64,000 bases of DNA from Cololabis saira (GCF_033807715.1 NC_084587.1:24714517-24778516), one strand, 5' to 3'; positions 44,592 through 56,700 are shown, numbered from the stretch's first letter. A program made the numbers and translations. Notes: generated by a model not told the origin, from the letters alone.

Positions 44592-45858
44592 TGGGGGCGG
44601 GGGGGTGGTGATCTCGTAGCCCTTGGGGTTAGGGGTCGGCTTGGGGGGTCTGGGGCGCGGGCCTCTGGTGGCCCCTGGGGGGCGGTGGGGGGGGCCGCGG
44701 GGCCCTGTCCCTAGCCGGTGGGGGCCTTGGGGGCCTGTGGGGGGGGTTACCTCATGGCGGTGGGGGGGGGTGGCTGGGGAGGGCTCGGGCGGGGGGCTGT
44801 GGCTGGGGCGTCTCCGGGCCTCCCGGGGGGGGGGCGGGGCCGTGGACATGGGGGTCCCACCCGGAGGGCCCGGCCCTGCCTGGGTGGGGGGTGGCTGTCT
44901 GCGCTGGGGGGGCATTGCTGCCTTGGTCCTCCGTCGCTGGGCGGGGGCCAAGTGCCCCTGCGGATGTGGGGACTCCGGGACCCTTGGGGTGTCCGCCGGG
45001 GTGGCCTCGGGGGGGGGTGGGGCCGGGTCCGGGGAGCGGGCCTCCCCTGACCGGGGGGTGCACGGGCGGGCGCGACGGCGGGGTGGCACCATTCCCAGGT
45101 ATCTATGTCTTATGTTGTCAGTATGAATGGGAGGATGTTGGACCGTTTCCCCCTCCGTCTGGGGGCTCCGGCGGCGCCGGGGGCGCCCTTGGAGGTACGG
45201 TGGGGCCCTTGCCCGGCTCGGGGGGCCGGCCCCCGTCTACTGGACGGCCGGTGGGGGGACGCGGGTGTCTTATCAGGGCCGGCTTTGCTGGTCCTGCTTC
45301 CTGGCTTCGGCCTCCGCTCCCCCTCTTGCCCCCCTACACGATTCATACGCACATAGGCGAAAGGCGGGGGGTCCGGGTCGTGGGGGGCACTGTCCCGCGG
45401 GGCCTGGCACTCCCCGCCTCACGGTTTTAACAGCAAAATAGACACTGCACATTCAACACTTAATAAATACATTTGACAAGGACACGTAGTTCGGGAGGGG
45501 GGGGGGTCTGTGTCAATCGATACTTGGCCCTCCCTCCTCCCTGTTTTTATGGCATTAATCACATGCACTCAACACAAGGGGCGGGAGGGGGTCCCACATC
45601 ACCCGCGTTCCCTCACCGGCCTGGGCCTGGGACGGGTGGGTCGGGTTACCCGGGCCTGGCGGGGCCCGCCGTGCAGCCTGGGGTGCCTTCTGGCGGTGCT
45701 GGATCCCCCCGGGGAGGGGGAAACGGTGCGTGATTGTATGTCTGTGTCGGTGAGAATGCGGTATGGAAGGGTCCTGCCATGGAGGATTTGAGCCTCCATT
45801 GGCAGGACATCAAAAACTTAATAATTTATCTATATTATATTATACAAAGATGGTTATT

Positions 45859-45892
<34 letters not shown>

Positions 45893-46499
45893 GTATTATT
45901 ATTATTATTATGTATAGTATATTATATTATTATTAGTATAGGTATCGGATAGGTGAATGGATGAATGAATGGGATGCCTGGGTCTGGGGCCCTCCGTTGT
46001 CGGGCCTGCGCGGGTGTCGCCTTGTTGGGGGGTTCCCTCTCTCCGGGCCCGTCTCCGGTCCCCCCCGCTGCCTCTACGGCGGGGCGCCCCTCTGGTCTTG
46101 GAGGGCCACTTTCGTGGGGGACGGGTGCGCCTGCCCGCGTCGGCGGCCGGGGCGGCTCTGTCTCTCCGGGCAGGCTGGCCCCCTGCCGGGTGGGGGTCGT
46201 TGGCCTGAAGGGTGAGGGCCTCCTGGCCGCGTGTCCGGCCCGGACCGGGTGGCCGGGGATTGCCTGGGTCGCGGTCCGCCGCCGCGGGATCCCTGGCTGC
46301 TTCTTTCCGCGCTGTGGGGGCCCCGCCCGCGGGCCCCCTCGGCCGCCGCCGGGTGGGGGGGGGGCCTCGCAGGCGGTGGGTTGCCTCCCTCCTACTTCTC
46401 CCCTCTGTGGGGTTGCCGGTGGCCTGGGTTCCGGGCTCTTCCTTGTCGGCCTCTGGTCTCGCGGGTGGCGGGGTTGCTCCCCCCCCCTCCCCCACTATA
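44592..46499 (+). other. G-rich 3' region of the L1
   Basis: About 1.9 kb with very strong strand asymmetry: long runs of G on the plus strand (for example several runs of 6-9 G near 44,760-44,850) broken by CCC-rich words. It holds an (ATT)n tract at 45,850-45,913. Many frames of 60-210 codons open here on both strands because stop codons are rare in such text; none has a domain. Part of it (46,018-46,143) recurs inverted at 11,118-11,250, showing it travels with the element. Confidence 0.75.
45850..45913. repeat. (ATT)n microsatellite
   Basis: Imperfect ATT run interrupted by AGT, an AT-rich island inside the G-rich L1 3' region. Confidence 0.9.
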
Positions 46500-46529
46500 G
46501 ATACACTTCAGGTGGAGCTTTGTATGGTT

Positions 46530-46532
<3 letters not shown>

Positions 46533-46592
<60 letters not shown>
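46533..46592. repeat. (CA)n microsatellite, first tract
   Basis: Pure CA run of about 60 bp in the L1 3' region. Confidence 0.95.
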
Positions 46593-46596
<4 letters not shown>

Positions 46597-46612
46597 GTCA
46601 TTTAGTCACATG

Positions 46613-46614
<2 letters not shown>

Positions 46615-46692
<78 letters not shown>
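46615..46692. repeat. (CA)n microsatellite, second tract
   Basis: Pure CA run of about 76 bp, separated from the first by ATATAGTCATTTAGTCACAT. Confidence 0.95.
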
Positions 46693-46694
<2 letters not shown>

Positions 46695-46738
46695 CATGAT
46701 CATATACATACACACACACACACATAGACATACACACT

Positions 46739-46965
46739 GGCTTGTTCACCTGCATGCTGGCTCTCTAGTTTTTGGGTTTAGGTAGCGGTAGCGATAGCTT
46801 AGCTCAGACTGCGATCAGATCTCAAGATTTAGGTCGATTGCTGTTCGTGTTTTGGATGGCTCCGTGCCGGTTTCGTGCTTTGTTTGTGGTTTTTTTGTTG
46901 CAGATTTCCAGTGCTTGACGTGTGTCTCCGTGTGTTCCTGCTTCCTGGATTGGCAGTGGATGTCG
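46739..46965. repeat. L1-associated tail module
   Basis: GGCTTGTTCACCTGCATGCT, GGTAGCGGTAGCGATAGCTT and CAGATTTCCAGTGCTTGACG to GGCAGTGGATGTCGTCACC. About 90% alike by eye to 10,907-11,117. TTTTTTTGTTGCAG inside looks like a splice acceptor. Next to it is a CCCCCAC run (46,968-46,990). Confidence 0.75.
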
Positions 46966-46990
46966 TCACCCCCCACCCCCACCCCCACCC

Positions 46991-47559
46991 CCCTGAAGAC
47001 GCTGCAATCGTTAGATTGGAGAGGCCTTTATGTCAGGAAAGGATCTAAAGGCTCTGAATAAATTGTCTATTTTGCATACTCAGATCATTTCTTTTGTTAG
47101 AGCACTCCCACTTTGCATTTTTACACATGATCTTATCCATCGATACATCATATCACTCATGGCCATGCCCTCACTTCACACCAAATACTTGTGTTGTTTC
47201 ATTTATTTATTTATGTTTTGCTAATGTGAGTTTTCTTTATAAAGTCAGAAATGCCAAATATTTTAACAATAGCATCGTACATAGTGTCTTTAGAAAATTG
47301 GCCATAGCGTTGTATGATTTTTTTTCTTCTTTTTTTAATAGTAATCTATTCCTGGTCACAAACCTATAACAGCCATGACAGAAGAGTTCCACAGGATTTG
47401 GGGTAAGCTACATAATTTAGAAATCAATATAAATGATCTACATTAAGGGTTTTAATAGCGTCCTGCTCCAACCTACGTGAGTAAAGGATTTTACTTAAAG
47501 ATGTCCCAGTAATAATAGATGTATTAATAGTACCCATACCCATACTTGGTGACTGATTT
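46991..47559. other. Unassigned DNA downstream of the L1
   Basis: AT-rich, no recognised feature. Confidence 0.3.
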
Positions 47560-47960
47560 TCAGTGACGAAAAACGTCAAATGTCACTAGTCAGAAGGCCC
47601 AATTGCAGAGTCAGAGAGGTAGAGGCAGAAATGAGGCTACAGGAGGTTTTATTGTTAAAGGCAGGCCAAAGCACAGTCCGATCTGAAGAACAAACCAGAA
47701 ATATACAAATCCAGGCAGTGGTATACAGTTTTATGGTTCAGGCAATGGTCAGAAAACAGCACAGGTCAAAAATTCAGAAAGGTCCCAAAAATGCACTTGC
47801 TGTGGACACTACGATCTAGCAGAGTAGAATGACAAACTGACTGTTTAAGTACTGAAAGTAAATTAGACCAGAAGCAGCAGGTGTGTGGAGATGCGAACTG
47901 GAGGGGAAAGCAGGCAGGTGTTGATTGGAGGATGTCAGTAGGAGGCCAAAATATATGGAT
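47560..47960. repeat. Interspersed repeat of unknown family
   Basis: GGCAGAAATGAGGCTACAGG, GGCAGGCCAAAGCACAGTCC and GGCAGGTGTTGATTGGAGGA recall a frequent fish repeat related to LTR-element leaders. The 79-codon frame in it has no domain. Confidence 0.4.
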
Positions 47961-49704
47961 TTTTTTTTTTTTAAGAAAAATTCTTTGTATGTGAGGTTAC
48001 GTCTCAGCTGAGTAGATGGGTTGCACCCATGAACAATTTGCCAAATGTTCTCTGCCAAAACCAAAAAGCTTATTTAATTGACTTATTCCCTTGACTCGTT
48101 TGGTGTTTGTTGGGTTGGATGATTGAAATTTGAAGAAACAACACATATTGGCAATTTGACAATTTATCCATTTAGCCCACAGGAGGTATTTTCCCTTAGT
48201 TTGGTATGCAAGTCTTTTTCTTCTTTTTTTTTTGTGTCTCTTCATCCTGATTGCCTCTAGTTGATGGGCTTTTGGTCCCAGTAGAGATGCAATTCAGACT
48301 GAAGGTGGATAGATTATGAATAGGTCACAACTGGACTTTATCGGTCGGACAAGGAGCCTTTTGTTTGCTTGGGCAAATTGATAATTGGTACATTTGGATC
48401 TCTGTTGGAGCTGAGCTGATACGGTAGGTGCAGAGCTCTTTGGGTAGTCAGTTTCATACAGACTGTGAGTCTGTATGAAATCGCCTTCAGTTGATTGCTG
48501 ATCCTGCGTAAATGTGTCACAGTGCTGGTGGTGGTTTACCCAGAGGATACTGTGTGTAGGAGGCAAGAAAAGTTTGGGTGAAAAGTGAATCACATGGAAA
48601 CATTGCATTCCCTGTTAAGCTGCTTGGATTTGATCTAAGGGGTATAAGAGGCCTGTTGGAACGTATGTAATGCTATTTGTTATAAATGTGCTAAATTAAT
48701 ATATTCCTGGTATATGTTTGGTTATTTTCAGGAACAAGTGCCTGATTAGATGATGGTGTGCCATCACATTGCACACAAGAGGGGCAGTCATCACTGTTTT
48801 TCCCAGGTTAATTTGGGGTTATCTGCTTGTGGCTGTGTTGCGCGTTTGTGGAGTATAATGCAAGGTGGCAGGTTGCATTGCAAACTGGGAGCAGCCTAAC
48901 TGGGTTTATACCACATTGGATCCCTTGATGAATTTAAAATAATATTAATACATATCTGTGGTGTGCGATATCTTTTTAGAACTGGTGTCTTCAGGGCCGG
49001 CCCAAGCCTCCATGGGGTCCTGAGCTAAATTTGATTTTGGGGCCCTCTATTACTGCCAATAATACTAATTATTGATCATTCACACATCCACTATAAACTT
49101 ACAGTATTTCATGTTCTTCCCTGTAATTACAAATACACTTGTAAAACTAGATGTAAGAACTTTTTGTTATAGTTAGATTGTAATCCACAGTGATTAAAAC
49201 CATGGAAGCAGACAACAGATTAACAAACTTGCAGAAAAATCTTTCAATTAATATTTTGCAAAGTCAGCAACTGCCCCTACTGGCCACACAGAGAAGCAAT
49301 AGATAAAACGTCAAAGAGCTGCACAGTTGCAGCAGTGTTGTTTACATCATCCTATTGTCAGCATGGCATGTTTTTACCCATCTATGGTTTTTAATCTGAA
49401 ATGGTGGAAAAATTCAGCTACAAGAGCGACCTGGGGTTGATTTACACTTAATATTATAAGTGATATAGTACTAAGTGTGATACTGAATGTCATCTACAGT
49501 GTAGGCCTACTAAAAGAAACCAAATAATCAAATAGATCATTTATAAACCATTTACTCCGTTTAGTACTTTAGTCCGGTTTTGCAACATGGTGGGCCTTCA
49601 ACCTACGTGCGCAATGCACGGTTGAATGAACACATTACCAGTGGAGCTCTGGAGCCGAGAGGCAGTAGTCAATATGCCAGCAGTAGTCTACTCTAGTCTG
49701 TTTA
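47961..49704. other. Mostly unassigned DNA
   Basis: No coding frame supported. Around 48,990-49,060, GGGCCGGCCCAAGCCTCCAT followed by TTTGATTTTGGGGCCCTCTA resembles the end of a fish DNA-transposon repeat, boundaries unknown. Confidence 0.35.
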
Positions 49705-50330
49705 ACTTCAACTTTAACTTTTATTTATTTATATAGCACTTTTCATGCAGGTAAAGTGCAAGACAAAGTGCTTTACATTAAAAAGTGAAAAGAAACAATC
49801 CCCCTTGACACCCCCACTCCCAGTCCCCTTATTCATACAACACACACACACACACATACACACAACATACTATATAGATGCATACACCCCCGGCAACCCC
49901 CACCCCCACCCTTGTGATAAAAATGGAGTATGGCTGAGGACCGATAGACCAGGTGAGGAAACACCATCCTATGGGAACCATCCACACCGAGAGCCGTCCA
50001 AGCCCACGATTACAGGGGACGCTGCCGCAGAGACCACCCCGGCCCAGACAGAGAGGGGCCCACACCATGGCTATAAAGCCCTGGAGCAGGACCCCCAACT
50101 ATCCAGGGCAGGACAGCAGGACCCCCAACTATCCAGGGCAGGACAACAGGACCCCCAACTATCCAGGGCAGGACAGCAGGACCCCCAACTATCCAGGGCA
50201 GGACAGCAGGACCCCCAACTATCCAGGCCAGGACAGCAGGACCCCCAACTATCCAGGCGAGGACAGCCCCTGCAGGTAGGCCCGACAAAGCTCCCGGCGT
50301 GGAGGGCCCCCATGAGGAGAACACTGAAAA

Positions 50331-50345
<15 letters not shown>
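49705..50345 (-). repeat. Retroposon-like repeat, copy 2, with minisatellite
   Basis: Same landmarks and orientation as 5,020-5,350: CTTTATTTATTTATATAGCA, CAAAGTGCTTTACAT, a CA-rich stretch, then AGGTGAGGAAAC and GGGAACCATCCAC. This copy additionally contains a 30-bp tandem array and ends at an (AAAT)n tract. A 198-codon plus frame runs through it only because the array is a multiple of three. Confidence 0.6.
50085..50268. repeat. 30-bp minisatellite, about six units
   Basis: Unit ATCCAGGGCAGGACAGCAGG plus ACCCCCAACT, exactly 30 bp, tandem from about 50,091 to 50,268 with only one or two substitutions per unit. In one frame it spells the decapeptide DPQLSRAGQQ. Confidence 0.95.

Positions 50346-50371
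<26 letters not shown>
50328..50371. repeat. (AAAT)n microsatellite
   Basis: Pure AAAT run of about 44 bp, at the right end of the retroposon-like repeat. Confidence 0.92.
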
Positions 50372-50374
<3 letters not shown>

Positions 50375-50599
50375 GAAACCTTTAAGAGGAAATTAAGAAA
50401 GAATAAAATGAGATAAAGGAAAAATAAATAAATAAGTAGTGCTAAACAAGTAAAAAGGGGAATAAATAAGACTTATTGAATTCAACAGCTGTGTCCAATT
50501 TGTTTATGGCTTTTGCAATCCGGAGGGGAAATTGATTGTTGTTATGTTGCTGATGTTTTTTTTCCCTCATGTAGTCACCACTAGACTATAGTACTATTG

Positions 50600-51120
50600 G
50601 CCAAAACCATTTAACAAGTATCTTCTCCATTCCCAAATCTAGAGGTAGTCTCTGATGAACCCCACTCTGTGGGGATGAGCGTTGTTATCTTGGAGAATAG
50701 AGTTTGGTCCCAGACTGTGGAGATATGGGATTGCCACTGGTTGCATAATCTCTTCTCCATATCTCTCTGCATTGAGATTGCATCAAATGATGATGAGCCT
50801 TGTTTTTTCAGTGAGAGAGATGACGTTCCGCACAACCACACTGCCCCCACCAAAAGATGTTACTCTATCGGGGCAACAATCAGCATAGTGTTCTCCATGT
50901 CTTCTCCACACTTTGAAACTATAACTGCTGTAGGCATAATCTGGATTCATCGCTGAACATTCCTCAACATGTTCAGGTTTTAGTGCTGACACCAGTGAAA
51001 ATAAGCCTGATGGTGAAGGGTAGTCATGGCAGGGCTCCTGGCCACCGTATGAGACTGGAGATTGGCTGCGTGCAGTCTTTACCAGACTCAGGTGACACTT
51101 GACCATGACACACATCTGAG
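50600..51120 (-). pseudogene. Decayed Tc1/mariner transposase (catalytic region)
   Basis: Minus-strand frames read YSFKVWRRHGEHYADCC, then RVTSFGGGSVVVRNVISLTE, then (shifted) QRDMEKRLCNQWQ and another frame with DNNAHPHR-like text. These match the VWRRPGE ... FGGGSVMVWxxIS ... DNARPH stretch between the first and second catalytic Asp of Tc1-like transposases. At least two frameshifts; the N-terminal DNA-binding part and the final Glu region were not found. Inactive remnant. Confidence 0.7.
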
Positions 51121-52589
51121 ACCAGAGATGTACGTTAAGTACATTTGCTTAAACTGACTGTGCTATATCTGAAGGACTTTTCTCATGCACCCAATAAATT
51201 ACAATGTGGGGTTACAGTCAGCACAGTCAGCACGTCGACTAAGGAAATTAAACTAACTGTTGATACAGGCTCTGTAGTTTGTTTTTTTTGACTCACCACA
51301 TTACACAAACCTTGACTGTAAATCTGTAGAAGACAGCCTACGGTACCTAAGTGCCGCAGTAAATGGCGGTACCAGAAGCTCCAAACAAGAATCAATAGCA
51401 ACCGCAATATAAGCTGGTTGGCATTGGCAGACAAGTCTTGCCAGATTTTTGATGGGCGCAATCCACATAGCTACTCAGCTCTGCTGCTCATCCCACAAAT
51501 GCATATACCTTACAAATGTGGGACCATATAAAAAAGCTTTCCAATGGTATAAGGTTTATTACCGAGAAGCATTGTTACAAAAAAAATCTACCAAACACAA
51601 ATTTCCTTGCCTTTTGTGCTAAGCTTCTTTCTAATCATGTCACTGATATCTTTCTTGTTAACATTATCACTCGTGAACTGTTTTACCTTGTGGTTATTAC
51701 ACAACATTCAGTCTTTTCCTTTCTCTATTCCATAATTTCTTTATTTTGTTGCTAATGTCAAATTCATAATGTGAATACAATTTTCAAAAGGGAATTGTAA
51801 ATCCTTCAACATTTTTGAATGTGCTTTTAATGGTTTAAGTGTTCCCAGACATTGTTATCTGCTTACGTTCCACTTTGAGATGACATGCCAAATTTCTTTG
51901 GAATAAAAGGTTGTAAAGCTCACACTTTAAAAAAATGTAATTGGTAGTGGCAACATATACTGCCTGGTAATTGGTAAAAAATGTTGTGGTTAAACTTATA
52001 ATTCATAAGTAGCCCCCACAATATGATACCAATTACTTTACAATTAGTTTTTATAATTATTTCTCCTCTTGTTTGTTCTTTGAACAAATCTTGGCAAGGC
52101 TTGGTAACAGCAAATAAGCTATATGACTGTACAATTTAAACATCAATGGAGCAGGCTTTCAAAGCAATTAACCTAATGGTAATTAGGGCATGCCTCCAAA
52201 TGAATGGACCACATCTAAAGAGGCACTGGAGTAGATGATTCAGGGTGGCTTTATAATCACACGTAATTAAGCTCTATATTCAAAATTTCAGAGAAGACAC
52301 CAAACCACATTTCCATGGATTAAAGTACGAGGCAAAAAGCATGCATCTTCACTTCTATCCATTTTCAACGTTCCAATTGCTTGTGTAGTTTTGTGCAACT
52401 TTTACAATTATGATTATTTTTTTTGCTTTAAAGCAAATTGTGTAATGCCATGACTTATCTTATAGTTTACTGGTTTTTTTTTTTGCTTCTGTTTAAGGCA
52501 AGAACTTTATTTACTGGACTGTAGTCAAAAGCCTTGAAAATAAATGTGTTAAAGACAGTGTCCACTGACACAATAAAGTGCTGGTCACC
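51121..52589. other. Unassigned DNA
   Basis: AT-rich; no recognised repeat or domain. Confidence 0.3.
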
Positions 52590-52710
52590 ATCATGGTCAT
52601 CTTAGCTCCCTCCCCTTACCCCCCTAGGCTGCACTTGTAAATAAGAAATTTGTTCTTAATTTGCTTGCCTGGTTAAATAAAGGTTAAATAAAAAAAATAA
52701 AAATAAAAAT
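52590..52710 (+). repeat. 3' end of a LINE/SINE-type retroposon
   Basis: CTGCACTTGTAAATAAGAAA, TTGCTTGCCTGGTTAAATAA and AGGTTAAATAAAAAAAATAA are the familiar fish retroposon 3' end with an A-rich tail. Only the last 120 bp is clear. Confidence 0.55.
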
Positions 52711-53084
52711 GGTCTGTATGCCCAGTGACACGGCTGCAAATCAAACTAGCCCTATGCATTTTGTGGATTATGGATCCCTTCCAGAGTCATGACTGTTTCA
52801 TAGAAATTGGGATTCTGCACAACTAAGTCATGTTATCCATTATACTTAAGTAAAACATAGCTTGCTAGATTATGTTTCAAACTGTAACCTTTATGACCTT
52901 TTATGGGGAAGCAACTGGGATGGATTTTAGATACTCAAAATGCTCAACTCTCAAAAATCCGGGGGCCAATTGCAGACAAATATGGCCTTAATATCTTAGG
53001 AATTAAGTAGAAGCCCACATACAGATAACTGACTTCTGTGTATTTTCTATCAATAAGAACAACAACTTCATACAACTGTTACCG
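52711..53084. other. Unassigned DNA
   Basis: Nothing recognisable seen. Confidence 0.3.
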
Positions 53085-53200
53085 CTAGGGATGCCTGATC
53101 AGGCTTTTTTGGCCCTGATCCGATTCCAAATTTTTTGATTTTGAGTATCTGCCGATACTGAGTCCCGATCCGATACTTTCGTAACACATTAAAGAAATGA
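53085..53200 (+). repeat. CCGATCCGATAC-type interspersed repeat
   Basis: GATGCCTGATCAGGCTTTTT, GGCCCTGATCCGATTCCAAA and CTGCCGATACTGAGTCCCGA are words of a repeat I recall from many fish genomes. Extent uncertain. Confidence 0.5.
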
Positions 53201-53724
53201 ACAAATGCAAAATAAACAGATCCAGGTTGTCCTCTATTTTGATTTTATTCACCTTATTTTATCATTTTGCAATTTGCAATTCTCTTTGAGGCAGCTTGAA
53301 CAATTAAGTATTAATAGTGCAACTATTAACTAGTAAAAATAGTGCAAATTTAAACATAAATTTGAATTAAATAAAAACAGCAGCTCAACTTAAGATACCC
53401 AGCAGGTATATATACAGGTATATATACAAGAGCAAATAAAAGAGCAACTTACAGATATCTCCATATTTGAATACAGTTTACTATGCAATTTATAAATGCA
53501 GCGTATGGCTCAATTATGCAAAAATGTCTCATGTGAACATCCAGAAATGCTACCGTCTTCAGTGGACTAAAGTGCATTTATTATGGTCTGAGACAAATTG
53601 AAAAACTTTTCTTAGGAACCATCAATGCCCTGTGCTCTAGAGTCTAGACTACAGAGGAACGCGACAATCCTGCGAGTTATCAACACAGTTTTCTTTTTTT
53701 TTTTTTTCATGTTTGTCCATATCT
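53201..53724. other. Unassigned AT-rich DNA
   Basis: AT-rich; possibly a continuation of the preceding repeat. No coding frame. Confidence 0.3.
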
Positions 53725-54050
53725 GATCAATCAATCCATTTTCTAACCTGTTTATTACACGCGAAAGACAGGGTTCACCCTGGACAGGTTGTCAGTCCTT
53801 CCCAAGTCAACATAGATAGACAAGCAACCACACATGTTCACACTCACACTTACGAGCAATTTAGAATCGTCAATCAACCTAACATATATGTGTTTCGCCT
53901 GCAAGAGGAAGCTGGAGTACCTAGAGAAAATTGAAGCTAGCACGAGGAGAGCATGCAAACTCGAAACAAAAAAGCCTCTGCTGGGCCCGCGAGCAAATCA
54001 AGGAATCTTGTTACTGTTGCCAACAGTGCTAACCACTAAGCCTGTGCTGT
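53725..54050 (+). repeat. Interspersed repeat, copy 2 of 2
   Basis: Matches 18,185-18,530 in the same orientation (ATTTTCTAACC, TTTAGAATCGTCAATCAACC, GAGGAAGCTGGAGTACC, GAGGAGAGCATGCAAACTC). Confidence 0.7.
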
Positions 54051-55084
54051 CCATACCTGATTTATTTTATTTTATTTATTATTTTGGCTGTCTGAACACC
54101 ACGTTTGACTTCAAATCCTTTTTTTCCCACATCAGTCCTGGGTGTCTGTGGTCCCAAATCAGATAGGTATCTGATGTTTTCCACAGCAATTGCAGCGTGA
54201 ATGGCTCACATTTCATCAGTTCTTGTTGTCATCGTTATGCAATTAATGCCACAATTCAGTTTTTTTTGGATATGTACAGATACATTGGTATGTATCTGTA
54301 CATCTGTACAGATATTGAAGTCATCGCTCCACACATAGCCAATGTCATAAATGTTGCTCTCTTTTCCTCAATCGTCTTCTCAGTATAATGTGATTATGAT
54401 TGTGTTGGCTTCCACTGCACAAACACTTAAAAAAGAAATCATGCAGGACCATTGCCGGTGCATCAATGTTTATTTCCATACACCTATTGTATGTGCGTTT
54501 GACGTCACTTCATCCTTCTTGCGAATGTCGCTCTCCACAGTGCAGAAGCCTGTTCACAAAGAAGTCTGAAAAACAATACATTTAAAAGACTAATGTGAAC
54601 AATCACATTAAGATCAGCAATGTGATTGTGGGCTTAATTCAAAAGCATGCCTCTCTAATGGTTTGAGGTAAAATGAGTTAAAATGTGCAGGGATTCTTTC
54701 ATTGCTTTGACTTTTATTTCTTTGCACATAGTATAAACCCAAGGCACTTTGTGTCTTCTCATCAGCTGCATTCAATTTAACACATATCCTTTGGATTTTT
54801 AGCCTGCATTACACTCCAACAAAGATTGGTAAAGAGGTGAAATAGATAAAAATGATACATTTTTGAGGAGCAAAGATAGGCAGAAGATCTTCACTTTGGC
54901 AACAAAAGGTGGGGAAAAAATAATTTTGATGTTTTAAAAGAATTTTTTTCCTATGAAAAATATTCAAAGAATCTGGGGTATTTTCAAACTGAACACTCAT
55001 GATATCCAGTCCCCCAGATCAGAGCAGCAGAAGCCATCATCCATCAGCACCTGATAGCTCCACGTCTTGGCTCAAATGCATCTG
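54051..55084. other. Unassigned DNA with one perfect hairpin
   Basis: 54273-54285 (TGTACAGATACAT) pairs perfectly with 54290-54302 around a TGGT loop. Otherwise no recognised feature. Confidence 0.5.
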
Positions 55085-55440
55085 AGATAGCCCATCACAC
55101 CATGGAAATAAAAATTGTGGTCAGACAAATCAATTTTTCAGATCTTTTTTGGATGAAATGAGTGCTCTGGTCCAAAGTCATTGAGGACCAGCCACCCCGT
55201 TAACAGCATCAGGTTCTCTTGTGCTCCATTTTGATTTTAAAATAACATATCCTGCCTAGAGATATCATTTTAAGGGAGGTTCATGAATTTTTTCAACAAG
55301 GAAAGGCAAAACCACATTCTGTTCACATGACAAAGGCACGGCTGTGGAACAGGAGGGGATGGGCACTAAAGCCTGCCTGCAGTCCTGACCTTTCCCCAGT
55401 AGAGAATGTCTGGACATTTTTAGATAAGTGTAACCCTGCA
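55085..55440 (+). pseudogene. Decayed Tc1/mariner transposase (C-terminal DDE part)
   Basis: The plus frame from 55291 reads FQQGKAKPHSVHMTKARLWN, then RRGWALKPACSPDLSPVENV followed by WTFLDK. This is the second-Asp to SPDL(S/N)P(I/V)E block of a Tc1-like transposase (usual form FQQDNAKPHS...WPACSPDLSPIEN); the catalytic Asp has become Gly. Upstream 55,085-55,190 holds decayed text from around the first Asp (TGTGGTCAGACAAATCA). The middle is deleted. It has no ATG of its own. Confidence 0.75.
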
Positions 55441-56700
55441 ACCTTTTAAACCAACAATCCTTTGCTTGGCATTGTGAATGGCAAACAAAAAATCCAAAAA
55501 AACATGGCTATTTAGTGCTGTGAGAATGACAGCAGAAGTGTTAGGAATGAGAACTAAAAAGAGTAAATAATTGTTAAAGGTTTATGAATCATGACTGAGG
55601 TAAATGGTTGTATTTCAAATTTTAAAAACCACTGATTCTATGAAACTTTGTGATCCTAAATGAGAGTGCTGCAGCCTCGAGACTTCATCCCTGCTGTATT
55701 GCTCCAATTTCTCCATGAGGATAAAAAATAAAAAAACTGAGAAAAACAGGGATAGAAAGCACAGAAGAGGAACTAAAGTAATATAAACTGGCAAACACTG
55801 ATAACGCACATCTGGGGGATTAAATGATACTGTGTTTGACTGCTAAATGAGCACCCCCACCCCTATTACTCGGGTTCACCAAAACTTTCTTGACAGCAAG
55901 TGCCAAGAAGGTTTTCTACAATTCTCCCTAAAGGGGGAGAAAAAAACAATGTGTTAAATGTTATATAAGGGTATGTCTGAGTTTTTGAGACAAGAGTAGA
56001 AGTAATTAATGGAGTTATGGTTTGTAGCAATGAAGTTACTTCAAAACTAAAGTTTATCTTGGATTGTAATTCAGAGGCCAAAGTTAAAGAAGTAGGCTGG
56101 CTAGACTGATCCAGCACCCAGGTCTTTATTTGTAGTGTTGCAAAATAAGAAGAAAAAAAGCTACATTTTAACCTGTTAACCCCTAGGGATTTTGGAGGTG
56201 AATTTTGCCTGAACAGGCATATCCAAATTAAATCAACAATATCTCCAAAATTATAAAGACAATATGCACAATCTTGGTCTCAATGGATAGCTAAGACCTC
56301 ACAGACCTCACAGCAAAATTGTGAATGTTCACATGCCTGAGCAAATTGTGATAAACCAAAGAAAAAAAATGAAATGTTTATCCTCGTCTAATTTTTTTTT
56401 AGTTTGCACAGTGGAAAACACCATGATAGCAATGTATATAATTATAAAGATACCACTGTCTGCATTCAGCAACACATTGACTACAACTGTACCAAGTTAC
56501 ATGAGAATAGCTTGAAGCACATACATTTTATAAAGGTTTTAGTGTGGATAATAGCAGGCTGACCCTCCATTTGGGAACTTGGATACCTATACTGTGCCAA
56601 AATGTGGCAAATGTGTTGTTTTTTTTAAACCATTTTTGAAGGGAATATGGCTTTAAAATATATAATTTGTTTATACATGATTTCGTAAATGTAAAATCTC
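55441..56700. other. Mostly unassigned DNA
   Basis: No domain found. The copy of the 14,720 repeat word lies at about 56,274-56,305. Confidence 0.3.

Larger units (their letters stand above)
39286..46990 (+). mobile_element. L1-type LINE with two intact ORFs
   Basis: Plus-strand non-LTR element: 5' region of up to 300 bp, ORF1 39585-40379, a 380-bp spacer, ORF2 to 44591, then a long G-rich 3' region, (CA)n tracts and a 227-bp tail. The endonuclease-RT-CCHC order of ORF2 and the coiled-coil ORF1 place it in the L1 superfamily; the exact family is not named. The 5' start is inferred from the end of the preceding MITE. The 3' end is uncertain because no poly(A) or target duplication was found near 46,990. 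Confidence 0.85.

Noticed and set aside
46539..46601. An rRNA or GC-rich structural RNA in the L1 3' region
   Set aside because: None of the conserved rRNA words I know were seen in 44.6-46.6 kb, and the region recurs with the L1 family.
44493..46727. Many open frames of 60-210 codons on both strands (Gly/Pro/Arg-rich, some ending in Thr-His repeats)
   Set aside because: They arise from G-rich text with few stops and from (CA)n tracts, overlap in all frames, and contain no domain.
50085..50268. CRISPR-like regular repeats
   Set aside because: Units are directly tandem with no spacers; this is a minisatellite in vertebrate-type DNA.
49745..50341. 198-codon frame with a decapeptide repeat as a gene
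   Set aside because: It starts inside a retroposon-like repeat, and its length comes from a 30-bp array that is open in several frames.
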